From Flavobacteriaceae bacterium (lineage in GTDB: Bacteria > Bacteroidota > Bacteroidia > Flavobacteriales > Flavobacteriaceae): DNA of 64,000 nt. Positions within the stretch are counted from its first letter, which is position 1. Each line of letters starts with the position of its first letter. The stretch is taken from contig PKDQ01000023.1 in the NCBI GenBank assembly GCA_002862645.1, forward strand, positions 28,935 through 92,934. Direction: 5' to 3'. Shown here one piece after another: positions 17,955 to 27,201 of this stretch. A program made the translations under genes and the position numbers. Under the pieces are notes generated by a model. That model was not told where the DNA came from. It made no database searches and saw nothing but the letters and a program-made list of their open reading frames with translations.

Positions 17955-18614
17955 ATGGATTACGGAAAAGAATTTAAAAAGTACGCTACCAAGCATCACG
18001 GGATAAACTCTATGTATTACGATGAATTGGTCAGTAGCCTAACGCCTTATATCATTGAGGAGCGTCAATTGAATGTGGCCCAAATGGACGTATTTTCACG
18101 TCTGATGATGGACCGTATTATTTTTCTTGGAACAGGCATTAACGACAGCGTTGCGAATATCATTCAGGCGCAATTGCTGTTTTTAGAAAGCACCGATAAA
18201 ACTAAAGATATCCAAATTTACATCAACTCCCCTGGGGGTAGTGTATATGCCGGTTTGGGGATCTATGATACCATGCAGTTTATTAATCCTGACGTAGCTA
18301 CCATTTGTACGGGGATTGCTGCCTCAATGGCGGCTGTATTATTGTGCGCTGGACAAGACGGAAAACGCTCGGGCCTGCCTCACTCACGTGTGATGATCCA
18401 CCAGCCACTAGGTGGTGCACAAGGACAAGCATCTGACATTGAAATTACAGCTCGTGAGATCTTAAAGCTTAAAAAAGAATTGTACGAAATCATTGCCAAG
18501 CACAGTAACCAAACGTATGATAAGGTCTATGAAGACTCTGACCGTGATTACTGGATGAAGGCCTTAGAAGCCAAGGAATATGGCATGATCGACGAGGTAT
18601 TAACAAGAAACTAG
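17955..18614 (+). CDS. clpP: ATP-dependent Clp protease proteolytic subunit
   Basis: The 219-aa serine protease has its catalytic triad in sight: Ser124 in GIAASMAAVLL, His149 in VMIHQPLGG, and Asp198 in DSDRDYWM. YINSPGGSVYAG (89–100) is the substrate-strand region. It forms the tetradecameric chamber used by ClpX. clpX starts on the base after the clpP stop, so the two are co-expressed. Length is slightly above the 195–207 aa norm because of an N-terminal extension of about 25 residues that may be a propeptide or a start-site choice. Confidence 0.96.
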   Translation: MDYGKEFKKYATKHHGINSMYYDELVSSLTPYIIEERQLNVAQMDVFSRLMMDRIIFLGTGINDSVANIIQAQLLFLESTDKTKDIQIYINSPGGSVYAGLGIYDTMQFINPDVATICTGIAASMAAVLLCAGQDGKRSGLPHSRVMIHQPLGGAQGQASDIEITAREILKLKKELYEIIAKHSNQTYDKVYEDSDRDYWMKALEAKEYGMIDEVLTRN

Positions 18615-19841
18615 ATGGAGGAAGAATTGAATTGTTCTTTTTGTGGACGCAAAAAAGCCGAGACCAAACTTTTGGTCGCAGGACTAAATGCGCACATTTG
18701 CGAACGCTGTGTTGACCAAGCTGTTGGCATTATTCAAGAAGAAACCACGCATTCCGAAAACACGCCCAATAAAGCGGATTTTTTACTTAAAAAACCCAAG
18801 CAAATCAAAGCCTTTTTGGACGATTATGTCATTGGGCAGGAGCATGCCAAAAAAGTACTTTCTGTTGCGGTATACAACCATTACAAACGACTCAACCAAA
18901 ACGCTCATAACGACGTAGAAATTGAAAAAAGCAATATTATTATTGCTGGCCGTACAGGAACGGGCAAAACACTATTGGCCAAGACCATTGCCAAGATGCT
19001 GCAAGTGCCTATTGCCATTGTTGACGCAACCGTACTTACTGAAGCAGGTTATGTGGGTGAAGATGTAGAAAGTATTTTAACACGATTGCTTCAAGCTGCT
19101 GATTACGATCAGCAGAAAGCGGAGCGTGGTATTGTTTTTATCGATGAGATTGATAAGATTACTCGTAAAAGCGACAACCCTTCCATAACACGCGATGTTT
19201 CTGGAGAGGGTGTTCAGCAAGCGCTTTTAAAATTACTTGAAGGGACTGTGGTTAACGTACCACCCAAAGGTGGCCGTAAACATCCCGATCAAAAGTTTGT
19301 CGAAATCAATACCGAGCACATATTGTTTATTGCTGGAGGGGCATTTGATGGAGTTGAGCGCCATATTGCCAAACGCATGAATATGCAAGCGGTAGGTTAC
19401 AGCACTGCAGCCAAGCGCAAATCGGTTATGGAAGAGGACTTGCTGGCACATATCACACCATCAGACCTCAAGGACTTTGGACTTATACCTGAAATTATTG
19501 GACGTCTTCCTGTGCTTACCCACATGAATCCATTGGATGAAAAAGCGCTGCGAGAAATATTAACGGCTCCTAAAAATGCATTGGTAAAACAGTATCAACA
19601 TCTTTTTGATTTGGATGGAGTTGCGTTGACTTTTACGCCAACAGCTCTGGACTTTATTGTGGACCAAGCGGTACAGTATGCTTTGGGCGCAAGAGGACTG
19701 CGTTCCTTGTGTGAGGCCATCCTTACGGACGCCATGTATGAACTTCCCAGCACCAACACTACTGAGCTGAAAATCACCAAACGCTATGCCGAAAATAAAT
19801 TGAGCGTTGTTCAAGTCAATCAGCTTAAGGCGGCTTCTTAA
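18615..19841 (+). CDS. clpX: ATP-dependent Clp protease ATP-binding subunit ClpX
   Basis: The 408-aa AAA+ unfoldase has the N-terminal zinc domain (C7, C10, C29, C32), Walker A GRTGTGKT (112–119), Walker B IVFIDEID, the RKH pore loop GRKHPDQKF, sensor GARGLR, and a ClpP-contacting loop where MQAVGYST fits the [LIV]-G-[FY] pattern. The residue after the first Walker A Gly is Arg rather than the usual Pro or Glu; this position tolerates change and all catalytic residues are intact. Abuts clpP. Confidence 0.96.
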   Translation: MEEELNCSFCGRKKAETKLLVAGLNAHICERCVDQAVGIIQEETTHSENTPNKADFLLKKPKQIKAFLDDYVIGQEHAKKVLSVAVYNHYKRLNQNAHNDVEIEKSNIIIAGRTGTGKTLLAKTIAKMLQVPIAIVDATVLTEAGYVGEDVESILTRLLQAADYDQQKAERGIVFIDEIDKITRKSDNPSITRDVSGEGVQQALLKLLEGTVVNVPPKGGRKHPDQKFVEINTEHILFIAGGAFDGVERHIAKRMNMQAVGYSTAAKRKSVMEEDLLAHITPSDLKDFGLIPEIIGRLPVLTHMNPLDEKALREILTAPKNALVKQYQHLFDLDGVALTFTPTALDFIVDQAVQYALGARGLRSLCEAILTDAMYELPSTNTTELKITKRYAENKLSVVQVNQLKAAS

Positions 19842-19925
19842 CATAAAGCCAATTAGACTTTCCTTACACTAAAACTCGCCACGGGCATACAGCTGTCTTT
19901 TAGTAAAAAGTATTTAATTGCCTGA

Positions 19926-21437
19926 CTAAACTTGCCCCAGCAACTCATCCAAATACTCACGAGTGTTAGATAGTCGTGGCACTTTGTGCTGGCCTCCAAT
20001 TTTTCCTTTTTGCTTGAGCCATTTGTAAAAGGTTTTAGGCTTGGCAATATGTAACTTAAGTGGCATAAGCGTTATGTTTTTATAGCGCTTGGCCTCGTAG
20101 TCTGAGTTTAGGGCTTGCAACTGCTTGTCCAAATCTTCGGCAAAAGCAGCAGCATCTTTTGGTGGTGTCTTAAATTCTATTAGCCACTCGTGCCCGCCCT
20201 TTTCTGAGCCTTCCATAAAAATGGGTGCGGCCGTATAATCCACCAATTGCACATGGTGACGTTGGCACACCAACTCAAGTGCTTTATTTGCATTTTCGAT
20301 CACCAGCTCCTCCCCAAATACATTGATAAAGTGTTTGGTTCTGCCCGTTATTTTAAAACGATAAGGCACAATGGAGGTAAAGCGAATGGTATCGCCAATG
20401 TGATAGCGCCACAGCCCCGCATTGGTAGAAATAATCACGGCATATTGGGTGCCGACCACTACGTCAGATAATGGGATTACTTTTTCGTCTGGAGTACCAT
20501 AGTTTTTCATATCTATAAATTCATAGAAAATTCCATAGTCAAGCATCAGCAATAGCTCGTCAGAATTCAGTTGGTCTTGCACCCCAAAAAAGCCTTCTGA
20601 TGCATTGTACAGCTCAACATAATAAATAGCATCACTTGGCAGTAGGGCTTTATACTGCTCTTTGTAGGGCATAAAGTTTACGCCCCCGTGAAAATATACT
20701 TCCATATTAGGCCATACATCCAAAATGTTATCTCGTCCAGTTTCTGCCAATACCTTTTGCAGCAGTACCAACATCCATGAAGGAACGCCTGCCATACTAC
20801 GAATATCTTCTCTTAAAGTTTCATCTACAATAGCTTTTATTTTGGTTTCCCACTCCGCCATGAGGGATACTTTTTGACTTGGAGCACTTACCATTTCCGC
20901 CCAAAGGGGTAGATTATCGATCATGATAGCCGACAAATCGCCAAAATAAGAGTTGTTTTCTTCATAAATTTCTTTGCTGCCACCCAAGCGCAATGCTTTG
21001 CCTTGAAATACACTTGACTGTTCGTTGTTTTTAAAATAGAGACTCACCATGTCTTTGCCTCCCTTAAAGTGACAGTCTTCTAAAGATTCATCTGAGATAG
21101 GAATAAACTTGCTTTTGGCATTGGTCGTACCGCTCGATTTGGCGTACCATTTGATAGGTGTAGGCCAAAATATATTTTGCTCCCCTCGCCGGCAGCGTTC
21201 AATCATGGGTGCTATTTCTTCATAGGTGCGTACTGGAACTTGGTTAGCAAAGTCTTCATATTGGTGTATATCTGCAAAGCCAAACTGCTTACCGACTTCT
21301 GTTTTTTTTGCCGTTTGCAACAAGCTCGTCAGTTCATCACGCTGGACTTCGTTGGGATATTTGATGAAAAGCTCAATGTCATGAACCCTTTTTTTAAGAA
21401 GCCATGAAACAACAGTATGTAGTAGTGGTATTGCCAT
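19926..21437 (-). CDS. GH3-family acyl-acid amido synthetase-like protein
   Basis: The 503-aa protein belongs to the GH3 (auxin-responsive promoter) group of the adenylate-forming superfamily. WYAKSSGTTNAKSKFIPIS is the ATP/phosphate-binding motif 1 (near residue 110), VELYNASEGFFG corresponds to the central adenine-binding motif, and LWRYHIGDTIRFTSIVPYRFKITGRTKHFINVFGEEL is the hinge region linking to the C-terminal domain. Plant homologues join amino acids to hormones; the bacterial substrates are generally unknown. Homologues are common in Bacteroidota. It is divergent from the DUF2797 gene by 32 bp. Confidence 0.85.
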   Translation of the reverse strand: MAIPLLHTVVSWLLKKRVHDIELFIKYPNEVQRDELTSLLQTAKKTEVGKQFGFADIHQYEDFANQVPVRTYEEIAPMIERCRRGEQNIFWPTPIKWYAKSSGTTNAKSKFIPISDESLEDCHFKGGKDMVSLYFKNNEQSSVFQGKALRLGGSKEIYEENNSYFGDLSAIMIDNLPLWAEMVSAPSQKVSLMAEWETKIKAIVDETLREDIRSMAGVPSWMLVLLQKVLAETGRDNILDVWPNMEVYFHGGVNFMPYKEQYKALLPSDAIYYVELYNASEGFFGVQDQLNSDELLLMLDYGIFYEFIDMKNYGTPDEKVIPLSDVVVGTQYAVIISTNAGLWRYHIGDTIRFTSIVPYRFKITGRTKHFINVFGEELVIENANKALELVCQRHHVQLVDYTAAPIFMEGSEKGGHEWLIEFKTPPKDAAAFAEDLDKQLQALNSDYEAKRYKNITLMPLKLHIAKPKTFYKWLKQKGKIGGQHKVPRLSNTREYLDELLGQV

Positions 21438-21469
21438 TTTGGGTATATTGTTGAACGAAAATACAAATT

Positions 21470-22258
21470 ATGTTTCAAGGTGTACTGACCAAAATGCAAA
21501 CGGAATTTAAAAGCCCCATAGACTACTACTTGGCCTTTAAAGATTCCTTTGTTCATGTCAACCGTTTTTTAGAAAAAGAAGTACATATTGTTCACACAGG
21601 CACCCAGTGCCTTAATTGCTCACAGCCTAAAGAAATTTTTCGTCAGGGGTTTTGCAAGTCTTGTTTTTTTGAAACACCAAGTGCTGGAGAATGGATCATG
21701 AAACCTGAGCTCAGCAAAGCCCACTTGGGCATTGAAGATCGGGATTTGGTATACGAGCGAAAGGTGCAATTGCAACCTCACATTGTTTATTTTGCTGTTT
21801 CGAGTGGACTTAAAGTGGGCGTAACACGTGATACCCAAGTGCCTACTCGTTGGATTGACCAAGGGGCTCACCAAGCCCTTCCCATTGTGGAGGTCCCCAA
21901 CCGCTATTTAGCAGGCATAACAGAGGTGGCATTAAAAGCCTATTTCAATGATAAAACAAACTGGCGTATCATGCTACAAAACAAAGGAGAGGCTTTGGAT
22001 TTGGTAGCCGAGCGAGCCGCCTGTATTGCCAAATTACCATCTGAAGTACAGCCTTATGTAGTGCAGGACTCGCCCATATTTATTGACTTTCCCGTAGCTC
22101 GTTTTCCCGAAAAAGTCAAAAGCTTAGGCCTTACCAAAACCCCTGAATACTCGGGAGTGCTTAAGGGGATTAAAGGCCAGTATTGGATTTTTGAAGACGA
22201 TACGGTTTGGAATGTACGGGGGCATGAAGGGCACGTAGTTGACATTTCATTGCACTAA
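21470..22258 (+). CDS. DUF2797 family protein with zinc-ribbon-like cysteines
   Basis: The 262-aa protein matches the uncharacterised DUF2797 family: the N-terminal part ends with a CLNCSQ…GFCKSCF cysteine cluster (residues about 44–66, CxxC-n-CxxC, probable zinc site), followed by HIVYFAVSSGLKVGVTRDTQVPTRWIDQGA, which resembles the GIY-YIG-like core reported for this family, and a C-terminal strand-rich part. Function unknown. Met9 is an alternative start. Its stop codon overlaps that of the convergent rluF gene by 4 nt. Confidence 0.75.
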   Translation: MFQGVLTKMQTEFKSPIDYYLAFKDSFVHVNRFLEKEVHIVHTGTQCLNCSQPKEIFRQGFCKSCFFETPSAGEWIMKPELSKAHLGIEDRDLVYERKVQLQPHIVYFAVSSGLKVGVTRDTQVPTRWIDQGAHQALPIVEVPNRYLAGITEVALKAYFNDKTNWRIMLQNKGEALDLVAERAACIAKLPSEVQPYVVQDSPIFIDFPVARFPEKVKSLGLTKTPEYSGVLKGIKGQYWIFEDDTVWNVRGHEGHVVDISLH

Positions 22259-22980
22259 CCATCATAGGTTTTTTTTGATGCTGCAATCAGTCGGTTGATT
22301 TCCGCCAACTCTTTGGTGGTCAGGTCGCGCCACTTTCCCTTGCCAACATCTAGGGTTACGTTCATGATACGTACTCTTTTTAGGCGTACCACACGGTAGC
22401 CCAAACACTCACACATACGTCTGATTTGTCTATTAAGTCCTTGGGTGAGGATGATGCGAAATTCACGCTCATGTGTTTGCTTAACCACACAAGGCCTTGT
22501 GACCGTATCAAGTATGGGAACGCCTTTACCCATTTTATCCACAAAGTTTTTGGTGATGGGTTTGTTAACCGTCACCACATATTCCTTTTCGTGGTTGTTG
22601 CGCGAACGTAAGATTTTATTGACGATATCTCCGTCATTGGTTAAAAAAATAAGTCCTTCCGAGGGTTTGTCCAAACGCCCTACAGGGAATATACGGTTTG
22701 GGTAATTTATGTAGTCAATGATGTTGTCTTTTTCCACTTTGGTATCTGTTGTACAAACAATACCTACTGGCTTATTAAAAGCAATATAGACTGGCTTTTC
22801 AGTCTTTTTACCCACCTTTTCGCCGTCAACGGCTACTTGGTCTTGGGGACTTACTTTCATGCCCATTTCTACGGGCTTTCCATTAACGGTAATGCGCCCT
22901 TGCTCAATCAGTTTATCTGCAGCGCGACGGGAGCAAAAACCAATCTCACTTAGGAATTTATTAATGCGAACAGCTTCCAT
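22255..22980 (-). CDS. rluF: 23S rRNA pseudouridine synthase (RluF/RsuA family)
   Basis: The 241-aa enzyme has an N-terminal S4 RNA-binding domain (about 1–60, VRINKFLSEIGFCSRRAADKLIEQGRITVNG) and a catalytic domain with FPVGRLDKPSEGLIFLTNDGD (catalytic Asp in GRLDK) and the C-terminal LTQGLNRQIRRMCECLGYRVVRLKRVRI. The last block fits RluF best; RluB and RsuA are close alternatives. It lies one base after yhhQ in the same direction, so sppA–yhhQ–rluF probably form one transcript. Confidence 0.88.
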   Translation of the reverse strand: MEAVRINKFLSEIGFCSRRAADKLIEQGRITVNGKPVEMGMKVSPQDQVAVDGEKVGKKTEKPVYIAFNKPVGIVCTTDTKVEKDNIIDYINYPNRIFPVGRLDKPSEGLIFLTNDGDIVNKILRSRNNHEKEYVVTVNKPITKNFVDKMGKGVPILDTVTRPCVVKQTHEREFRIILTQGLNRQIRRMCECLGYRVVRLKRVRIMNVTLDVGKGKWRDLTTKELAEINRLIAASKKTYDG

Positions 22981-22981
22981 A

Positions 22982-23677
22982 TCAATCTAGATGAATTTCT
23001 TCCCCTACTTTAAGATCAAAACGGCGACGAATCAGCCAAACAAAAAAATACAAGAAAGGGGTATCTATGGCGGCTACTAAAACTTTAAAAATTATACTAG
23101 ACACCACCAATCCCCAAAACAGTTCCCAGGGCAATACTTGAAACGAGCATAAAAGCAAAATAACTGTGGTGGAATCGATAATTTGTGAACTAAAGGTGGA
23201 GAAGTTATTGCGCAGCCATAAATGTTTACCTTGTGTAAGGTTCTTCCAATAGTGATAGATGCGAATGTCTACAAACTGCGCCGATAGGTAAGCTATCATG
23301 GAAGCCAATACCGCCAAGGGCGATAAGGCAAATACCCTATGGAACGTAGCATCATCTATAGGGGAACTATCAATGGCGGGTACAACCCCAGCCAACAATA
23401 GAATCCCAATCGAAAAAAAGGATGCAAATATGCCAGCCACTACTACTTGATTGGCACTTTTTTTGCCAAAAATTTCGGAAATAATATCTGTGATTAAAAA
23501 GGTGATGGGGTAGGGCAGTATGCCTACAGATAATTCAAAGATGGGCATTCCAAGGACTTCCCAATCAAAAGGACGCCAATAAAAAAACTTCTGAAAAATC
23601 AGATTAGAGACCACCAATGAGGTGATGAATAAGGCGGCCAAATATAAATAAAGCTTTCGTGCAGCTGGCCTATGCAT
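22982..23677 (-). CDS. yhhQ: Queuosine precursor transporter (YhhQ/VUT family)
   Basis: The 231-aa membrane protein has about six predicted hydrophobic segments (for example LYLYLAALFITSLVVSNLI, VVVAGIFASFFSIGILLLAGVV, LAVLASMIAYLSAQFVDIRIYHYWK, ELFWGLVVSSIIFKVLVAAI). The family signature is in PYPITFLITDIISEIFGKKSANQVV and AYLSAQFVDIRIYHYWK…LWLRNNFSTFSSQIIDS. It imports queuine-type precursors used to modify tRNA. Start directly follows the sppA stop with no gap. Confidence 0.9.
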   Translation of the reverse strand: MHRPAARKLYLYLAALFITSLVVSNLIFQKFFYWRPFDWEVLGMPIFELSVGILPYPITFLITDIISEIFGKKSANQVVVAGIFASFFSIGILLLAGVVPAIDSSPIDDATFHRVFALSPLAVLASMIAYLSAQFVDIRIYHYWKNLTQGKHLWLRNNFSTFSSQIIDSTTVILLLCSFQVLPWELFWGLVVSSIIFKVLVAAIDTPFLYFFVWLIRRRFDLKVGEEIHLD

Positions 23678-25432
23678 CTAGTTCACATTTAGTGTGTAGG
23701 GTAGGCGTGCTTGAATTTGATTTGCAGGGTTTTCTAAGGCTTCTATACCCTGGGTCCACAAGGAAATTTCAGGAGGCAATTGGGTTCTTAATTTCCCAAA
23801 AGGCCCGCCAAGAAGTCCTTCTAATATACTTTCTAAATCGTCGTCAAATTTAGGATATGTGGTTAGTCTGTAGTCTTCGATTTCGGCAAGTGCAGCTGCT
23901 CGTTCCAAGGCGAGGTCAAGACCACCAAGATGATCTACCAACCCAATGGCATTAGCTTCTACTCCAGACCAAACGCGACCTTGTGCAATTTTATGTACCT
24001 CTTCTTTGGTCATGCCTCGACCTTCGGCAACACGCGTTAAAAAGGTTTGGTAAACTTGGTTGATGCCTGCTTTGATTTCGTTTCTCGTGCTGTTGTTCAA
24101 GCGTTCAAAAGGCGAATACTGCAGTGCTTGTTTGTTGGTGGTAACTTGCTCTGCATTGATGCCCCAACGCTTTGACAAACGATTGATATTGGGCAAAACC
24201 CCCAAAACCCCAATAGATCCCGTAATAGTTGTGGGTTCTGCGACAATTTCGTGAGCATTTGCAGCGATATAATAACCTCCTGAGGCGGCCACATTACCCA
24301 TAGAAACCACCACTTTCTTTGTTTCTTTTAGGTGTTCTATTTCCTCCCAAATAAGCTCAGAAGCCAAAGCGCTTCCACCAGGTGAGTTTATACGCAGCAC
24401 AACCGCTTTAATATTTTTCTTTTTGCCAATCTTCTTAAGGGCTTTAATCATTTTTTCTTGCCCAATCATTTCTGTTCCACCCTCACCGTAAATAATTTCA
24501 CCTTGAGCGTATAACACAGCAATGCGGTTGCTGCCTTTACCTTCTTTGCGACCGGCAATGCTCATGTAATCAACGAAATTGGTCGTTTCCACTTCATCAT
24601 CATCAAAACGCGATGTTAGTTTTTCTTTATAACTTCGTCTTGTGGTAATTCCGTCTATAAGTGATGAGGAAATGGCTTTTTGTGCATTTGCACCTGCAAG
24701 GTTGTCGGCATGTGTATCGAGAATTTTTTCAGACAAACCTCTACTTGTGGCAATATCTCCCAATAATGTATCCCATATATCATCCATATAAGACTGAATT
24801 TGGGTGCGGTTTTCCTTACTCATATAATCGTTAAGAAAAGGTTCAACAGCACTTTTGTATTTGCCACTTCGAATGACCTCCATACTTATTCCGGACTTTT
24901 CTTGGGCAGATTTGTAGTATAGAATTTCAGCGCTTAACCCACGAAAGTCAACACTGCCCTCTGGGTGCAGAAAAATAGAGTCTGCAACAGATGCGAGATA
25001 ATAATCTAATTGGCTGTAGTAGTCTGCGTAGGCATAAATAAATTTACCACTTTCTTTAAATGCCACTAAGGCTTTTCTGAGCGTGTGCATGTTTGAAATC
25101 CCACCCATTGCAGAGATGTTTTGAATGCTAATTCCAGATACAAGATCGTCTTTTGCTGCGTTTTCAATTGCAGGAATTATGTTATTTAATCCATAGGCTT
25201 CAGGATCTATTTCCAAAGCGCTTGCAAAAGAAAAGCTTTGTGGCTCTCGGTCTTGAATCGGTAACCCCATATCAAACTCCAAAACCGTATTTTTTTCTAA
25301 TTCGACGGCATCTCCCTCTTCGTCCATAAGGGCAACTGATCCTGCCAAAAAGACGAGCATAAAAACAAAAAGTAGACCAAGCGCGATAAAGGTCCCAATA
25401 GCTGAACTGATAAGATTTTTAAAGAAACTCAT
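23678..25432 (-). CDS. sppA: Signal peptide peptidase SppA (67K type)
   Basis: The 584-aa membrane-anchored serine protease degrades cleaved signal peptides. It has one N-terminal membrane segment (about 12–35, IGTFIALGLLFVFMLVFLAG) and two tandem ClpP-like domains. The catalytic pair is visible: Lys191 in IRSGKYKSAVEPF in the first domain and Ser354 in INSPGGSALASELIW in the second, as in E. coli-type SppA. Length fits the long type. First gene of a three-gene minus-strand set with yhhQ and rluF. Confidence 0.94.
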   Translation of the reverse strand: MSFFKNLISSAIGTFIALGLLFVFMLVFLAGSVALMDEEGDAVELEKNTVLEFDMGLPIQDREPQSFSFASALEIDPEAYGLNNIIPAIENAAKDDLVSGISIQNISAMGGISNMHTLRKALVAFKESGKFIYAYADYYSQLDYYLASVADSIFLHPEGSVDFRGLSAEILYYKSAQEKSGISMEVIRSGKYKSAVEPFLNDYMSKENRTQIQSYMDDIWDTLLGDIATSRGLSEKILDTHADNLAGANAQKAISSSLIDGITTRRSYKEKLTSRFDDDEVETTNFVDYMSIAGRKEGKGSNRIAVLYAQGEIIYGEGGTEMIGQEKMIKALKKIGKKKNIKAVVLRINSPGGSALASELIWEEIEHLKETKKVVVSMGNVAASGGYYIAANAHEIVAEPTTITGSIGVLGVLPNINRLSKRWGINAEQVTTNKQALQYSPFERLNNSTRNEIKAGINQVYQTFLTRVAEGRGMTKEEVHKIAQGRVWSGVEANAIGLVDHLGGLDLALERAAALAEIEDYRLTTYPKFDDDLESILEGLLGGPFGKLRTQLPPEISLWTQGIEALENPANQIQARLPYTLNVN

Positions 25433-25451
25433 AATTTTAATGGTATTTTCT

Positions 25452-25459
25452 CAAAGATA
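25452..25459 (-). promoter_or_regulatory. -7 box TATCTTTG for sppA
   Basis: On the minus strand TATCTTTG matches TAnnTTTG and ends 19 nt before the sppA ATG. No TTG lies at the standard -33 distance. Confidence 0.4.
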
Positions 25460-25493
25460 CATGTTTCACAATTCTTTTCATCATTTTTGTAGT

Positions 25494-26627
25494 ATGTCAA
25501 TTGTTTACATTTCTATTGGGAGTAATATGAGCGATCGCTTTGGATATTTGCAGCAGGGCGTAGATGCAGCCTCAGTTTTGGGCGATATTGTAGGACTTTC
25601 CTCGGTTGTAGAAACCCCCGCCATTGGCTTTGAAGGCAGCCCCTTTTTAAACGCCTGCTTTGCTGTAGAAACAGCACTTGCCCCTGCTGTGGTTATGCAA
25701 AAGCTTCTCGAAATTGAGCAGTCACATGGAAGGTCTCGTAAGCCAGGAAAAGGCTATCAAAACCGAACCTTGGATTTGGATATGATTTTTTACGATGATT
25801 TTGAAATAGATACTCCACAACTCAAAGTGCCGCACCCAGCTATGGCACAAAGACGATTTGTGCTACAGCCGCTTTCTGAAATTGCGCCCAACAAGCAGCA
25901 TCCGCATTACCAAAAATCAACTCAAGCACTGCTGGAAGCATGTGAAGATAACACACTGCTCAGCCTTCACGAGATGCAACTGCGGCACCCCATTTATGCG
26001 CCACTAAGTTCGCATACGTTTATCTGTGTGGAAGGAATTATTGGGTGTGGAAAAACAACCCTGACAAAAATGTTGGCGAAAAAGCTGGGTTATAAAACCA
26101 TTGAAGAACGATTTGCAGAAAACCCATTTTTACCCAAATTTTATAGGAATCCAAAACGGTATGCCTTCCCGTTGGAATTGTCGTTTCTTGCCGATCGATT
26201 TAACCAAATAAATGACGAATCTGAACAACTGGATTTATTTCAGTCAGGGTTTGTGGCAGACTACCACATAAGCAAGTCGCTGGTATTTGCCCGAAACACC
26301 CTAAACGAAGACGAGTATCCTCTTTTTCATCAATTGTATGCGTTGATGTCTAAGAGTGCTAACCGGCCCACCCTTTGCATATATCTTCGTCTAACACCCG
26401 AGCGAGCCCAGGCCAATATCAAAAAAAGAGGAAGGAGCTATGAACAAAATATCGGAACAGATTATTTGGAAAAATTAGCCAAAGGATACGATCAGCACCT
26501 TCCGTTTTTACAACAACGCATGCAAGTAGTGTCGGTAGATATTACTGATTTGGATTTTGTATTAAATCCCGAGGACTTGGTTAACTTGTTAGCAAATATC
26601 AATGCGCAGCTGGGCGCAGCTGGATAA
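25494..26627 (+). CDS. folK: Bifunctional HPPK (FolK) – deoxynucleoside kinase fusion
   Basis: Start taken at 25494 (MSIVYISIGSNMSDR), the canonical FolK N-terminus; an upstream frame from 25440 adds residues outside the family. Residues 1–160 are 6-hydroxymethyl-7,8-dihydropterin pyrophosphokinase (YISIGSN, and NRTLDLDMIFYDD with the catalytic acidic pair) for folate synthesis. Residues about 173–377 are a deoxynucleoside kinase: P-loop VEGIIGCGKTTL (about 179–190), ERFAENPFL, and the YLRLTPERAQANIKKRGRSYE lid. The two cytoplasmic domains are in one unbroken frame. This fusion appears in other Bacteroidota and is likely real. The 3' end overlaps the convergent methyltransferase gene by 29 bp. 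Confidence 0.92.
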   Translation: MSIVYISIGSNMSDRFGYLQQGVDAASVLGDIVGLSSVVETPAIGFEGSPFLNACFAVETALAPAVVMQKLLEIEQSHGRSRKPGKGYQNRTLDLDMIFYDDFEIDTPQLKVPHPAMAQRRFVLQPLSEIAPNKQHPHYQKSTQALLEACEDNTLLSLHEMQLRHPIYAPLSSHTFICVEGIIGCGKTTLTKMLAKKLGYKTIEERFAENPFLPKFYRNPKRYAFPLELSFLADRFNQINDESEQLDLFQSGFVADYHISKSLVFARNTLNEDEYPLFHQLYALMSKSANRPTLCIYLRLTPERAQANIKKRGRSYEQNIGTDYLEKLAKGYDQHLPFLQQRMQVVSVDITDLDFVLNPEDLVNLLANINAQLGAAG

Positions 26628-27138
26628 AAAAATGCCACAATACTACTCCGGCAGAAGTAGCCACATTTAAAGAGTGTTTAGTCCCTAATTGCGGAATCTC
26701 AATCGCTGCACCACAAGCATTAATCACTTCTTGCGAAACCCCCTGTACTTCATTGCCAATAACCAATACCAGTGTTTGATCTGGCACCGCAGTTACTTGA
26801 TCTAAAAATACTGCGCCTTTAACTTGTTCAACAGCAAAGCTGTTGGCGCCAGCCTCACGTAGCTTACCCACCACGTCTGCAGCAGAAGCCTCTTGTCGCC
26901 AAGCAACACTTTCCGTAGCGCCCAATGCCGTTTTGTGAATGTCTTTGTGTGGTGGAGTAGGTGTGATGCCACAGATTATTATTTCTGCAATACGAAAAGC
27001 ATCGGCAGTACGGAAAATAGCACCTACATTATTTCGGCTTCGAATGTTGTCGAGCACCAATACAATATTAGTTTTTGGGGCCGCTTTAAAAGCGGTTGTG
27101 CTCAATCTGTTGAGCTCTTCCATGGTCCATTTTCGCAT
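26599..27138 (-). CDS. TrmH/SpoU-family RNA methyltransferase
   Basis: This 179-aa SPOUT enzyme has the three family motifs in order: NVGAIFRTADAF (about 39–50), LVIGNEVQGVS (about 130–140) and IEIPQLGTKHSLNVATSAGVVLW (about 150–170), which form the knotted SAM site. It methylates a ribose 2'-OH in tRNA or rRNA; the target cannot be read from sequence. A perfect -7 box (TACCTTTG) ends 4 nt upstream of the ATG. It is divergent from mutS. Confidence 0.9.
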   Translation of the reverse strand: MRKWTMEELNRLSTTAFKAAPKTNIVLVLDNIRSRNNVGAIFRTADAFRIAEIIICGITPTPPHKDIHKTALGATESVAWRQEASAADVVGKLREAGANSFAVEQVKGAVFLDQVTAVPDQTLVLVIGNEVQGVSQEVINACGAAIEIPQLGTKHSLNVATSAGVVLWHFFIQLRPAAH

Positions 27139-27142
27139 GTGT

Positions 27143-27150
27143 CAAAGGTA
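27143..27150 (-). promoter_or_regulatory. -7 box TACCTTTG 4 nt from the SpoU gene start
   Basis: TACCTTTG on the minus strand fits TAnnTTTG, followed by ACAC and the ATG at 27138. Same spacing as at nadK. No TTG at the -33 distance. Confidence 0.45.
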
Positions 27151-27201
27151 GGGATTGTGTTTGGCTAAAAAATGTAAATTAGCCATAACTAATATTTCGC
27201 T

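Noticed and set aside
18948..18971. ClpX Walker A with Arg after the first Gly (GRTGTGKT)
   Set aside because: That position varies among ClpX proteins (Pro or Glu elsewhere); all catalytic residues are present, so it is not a defect.
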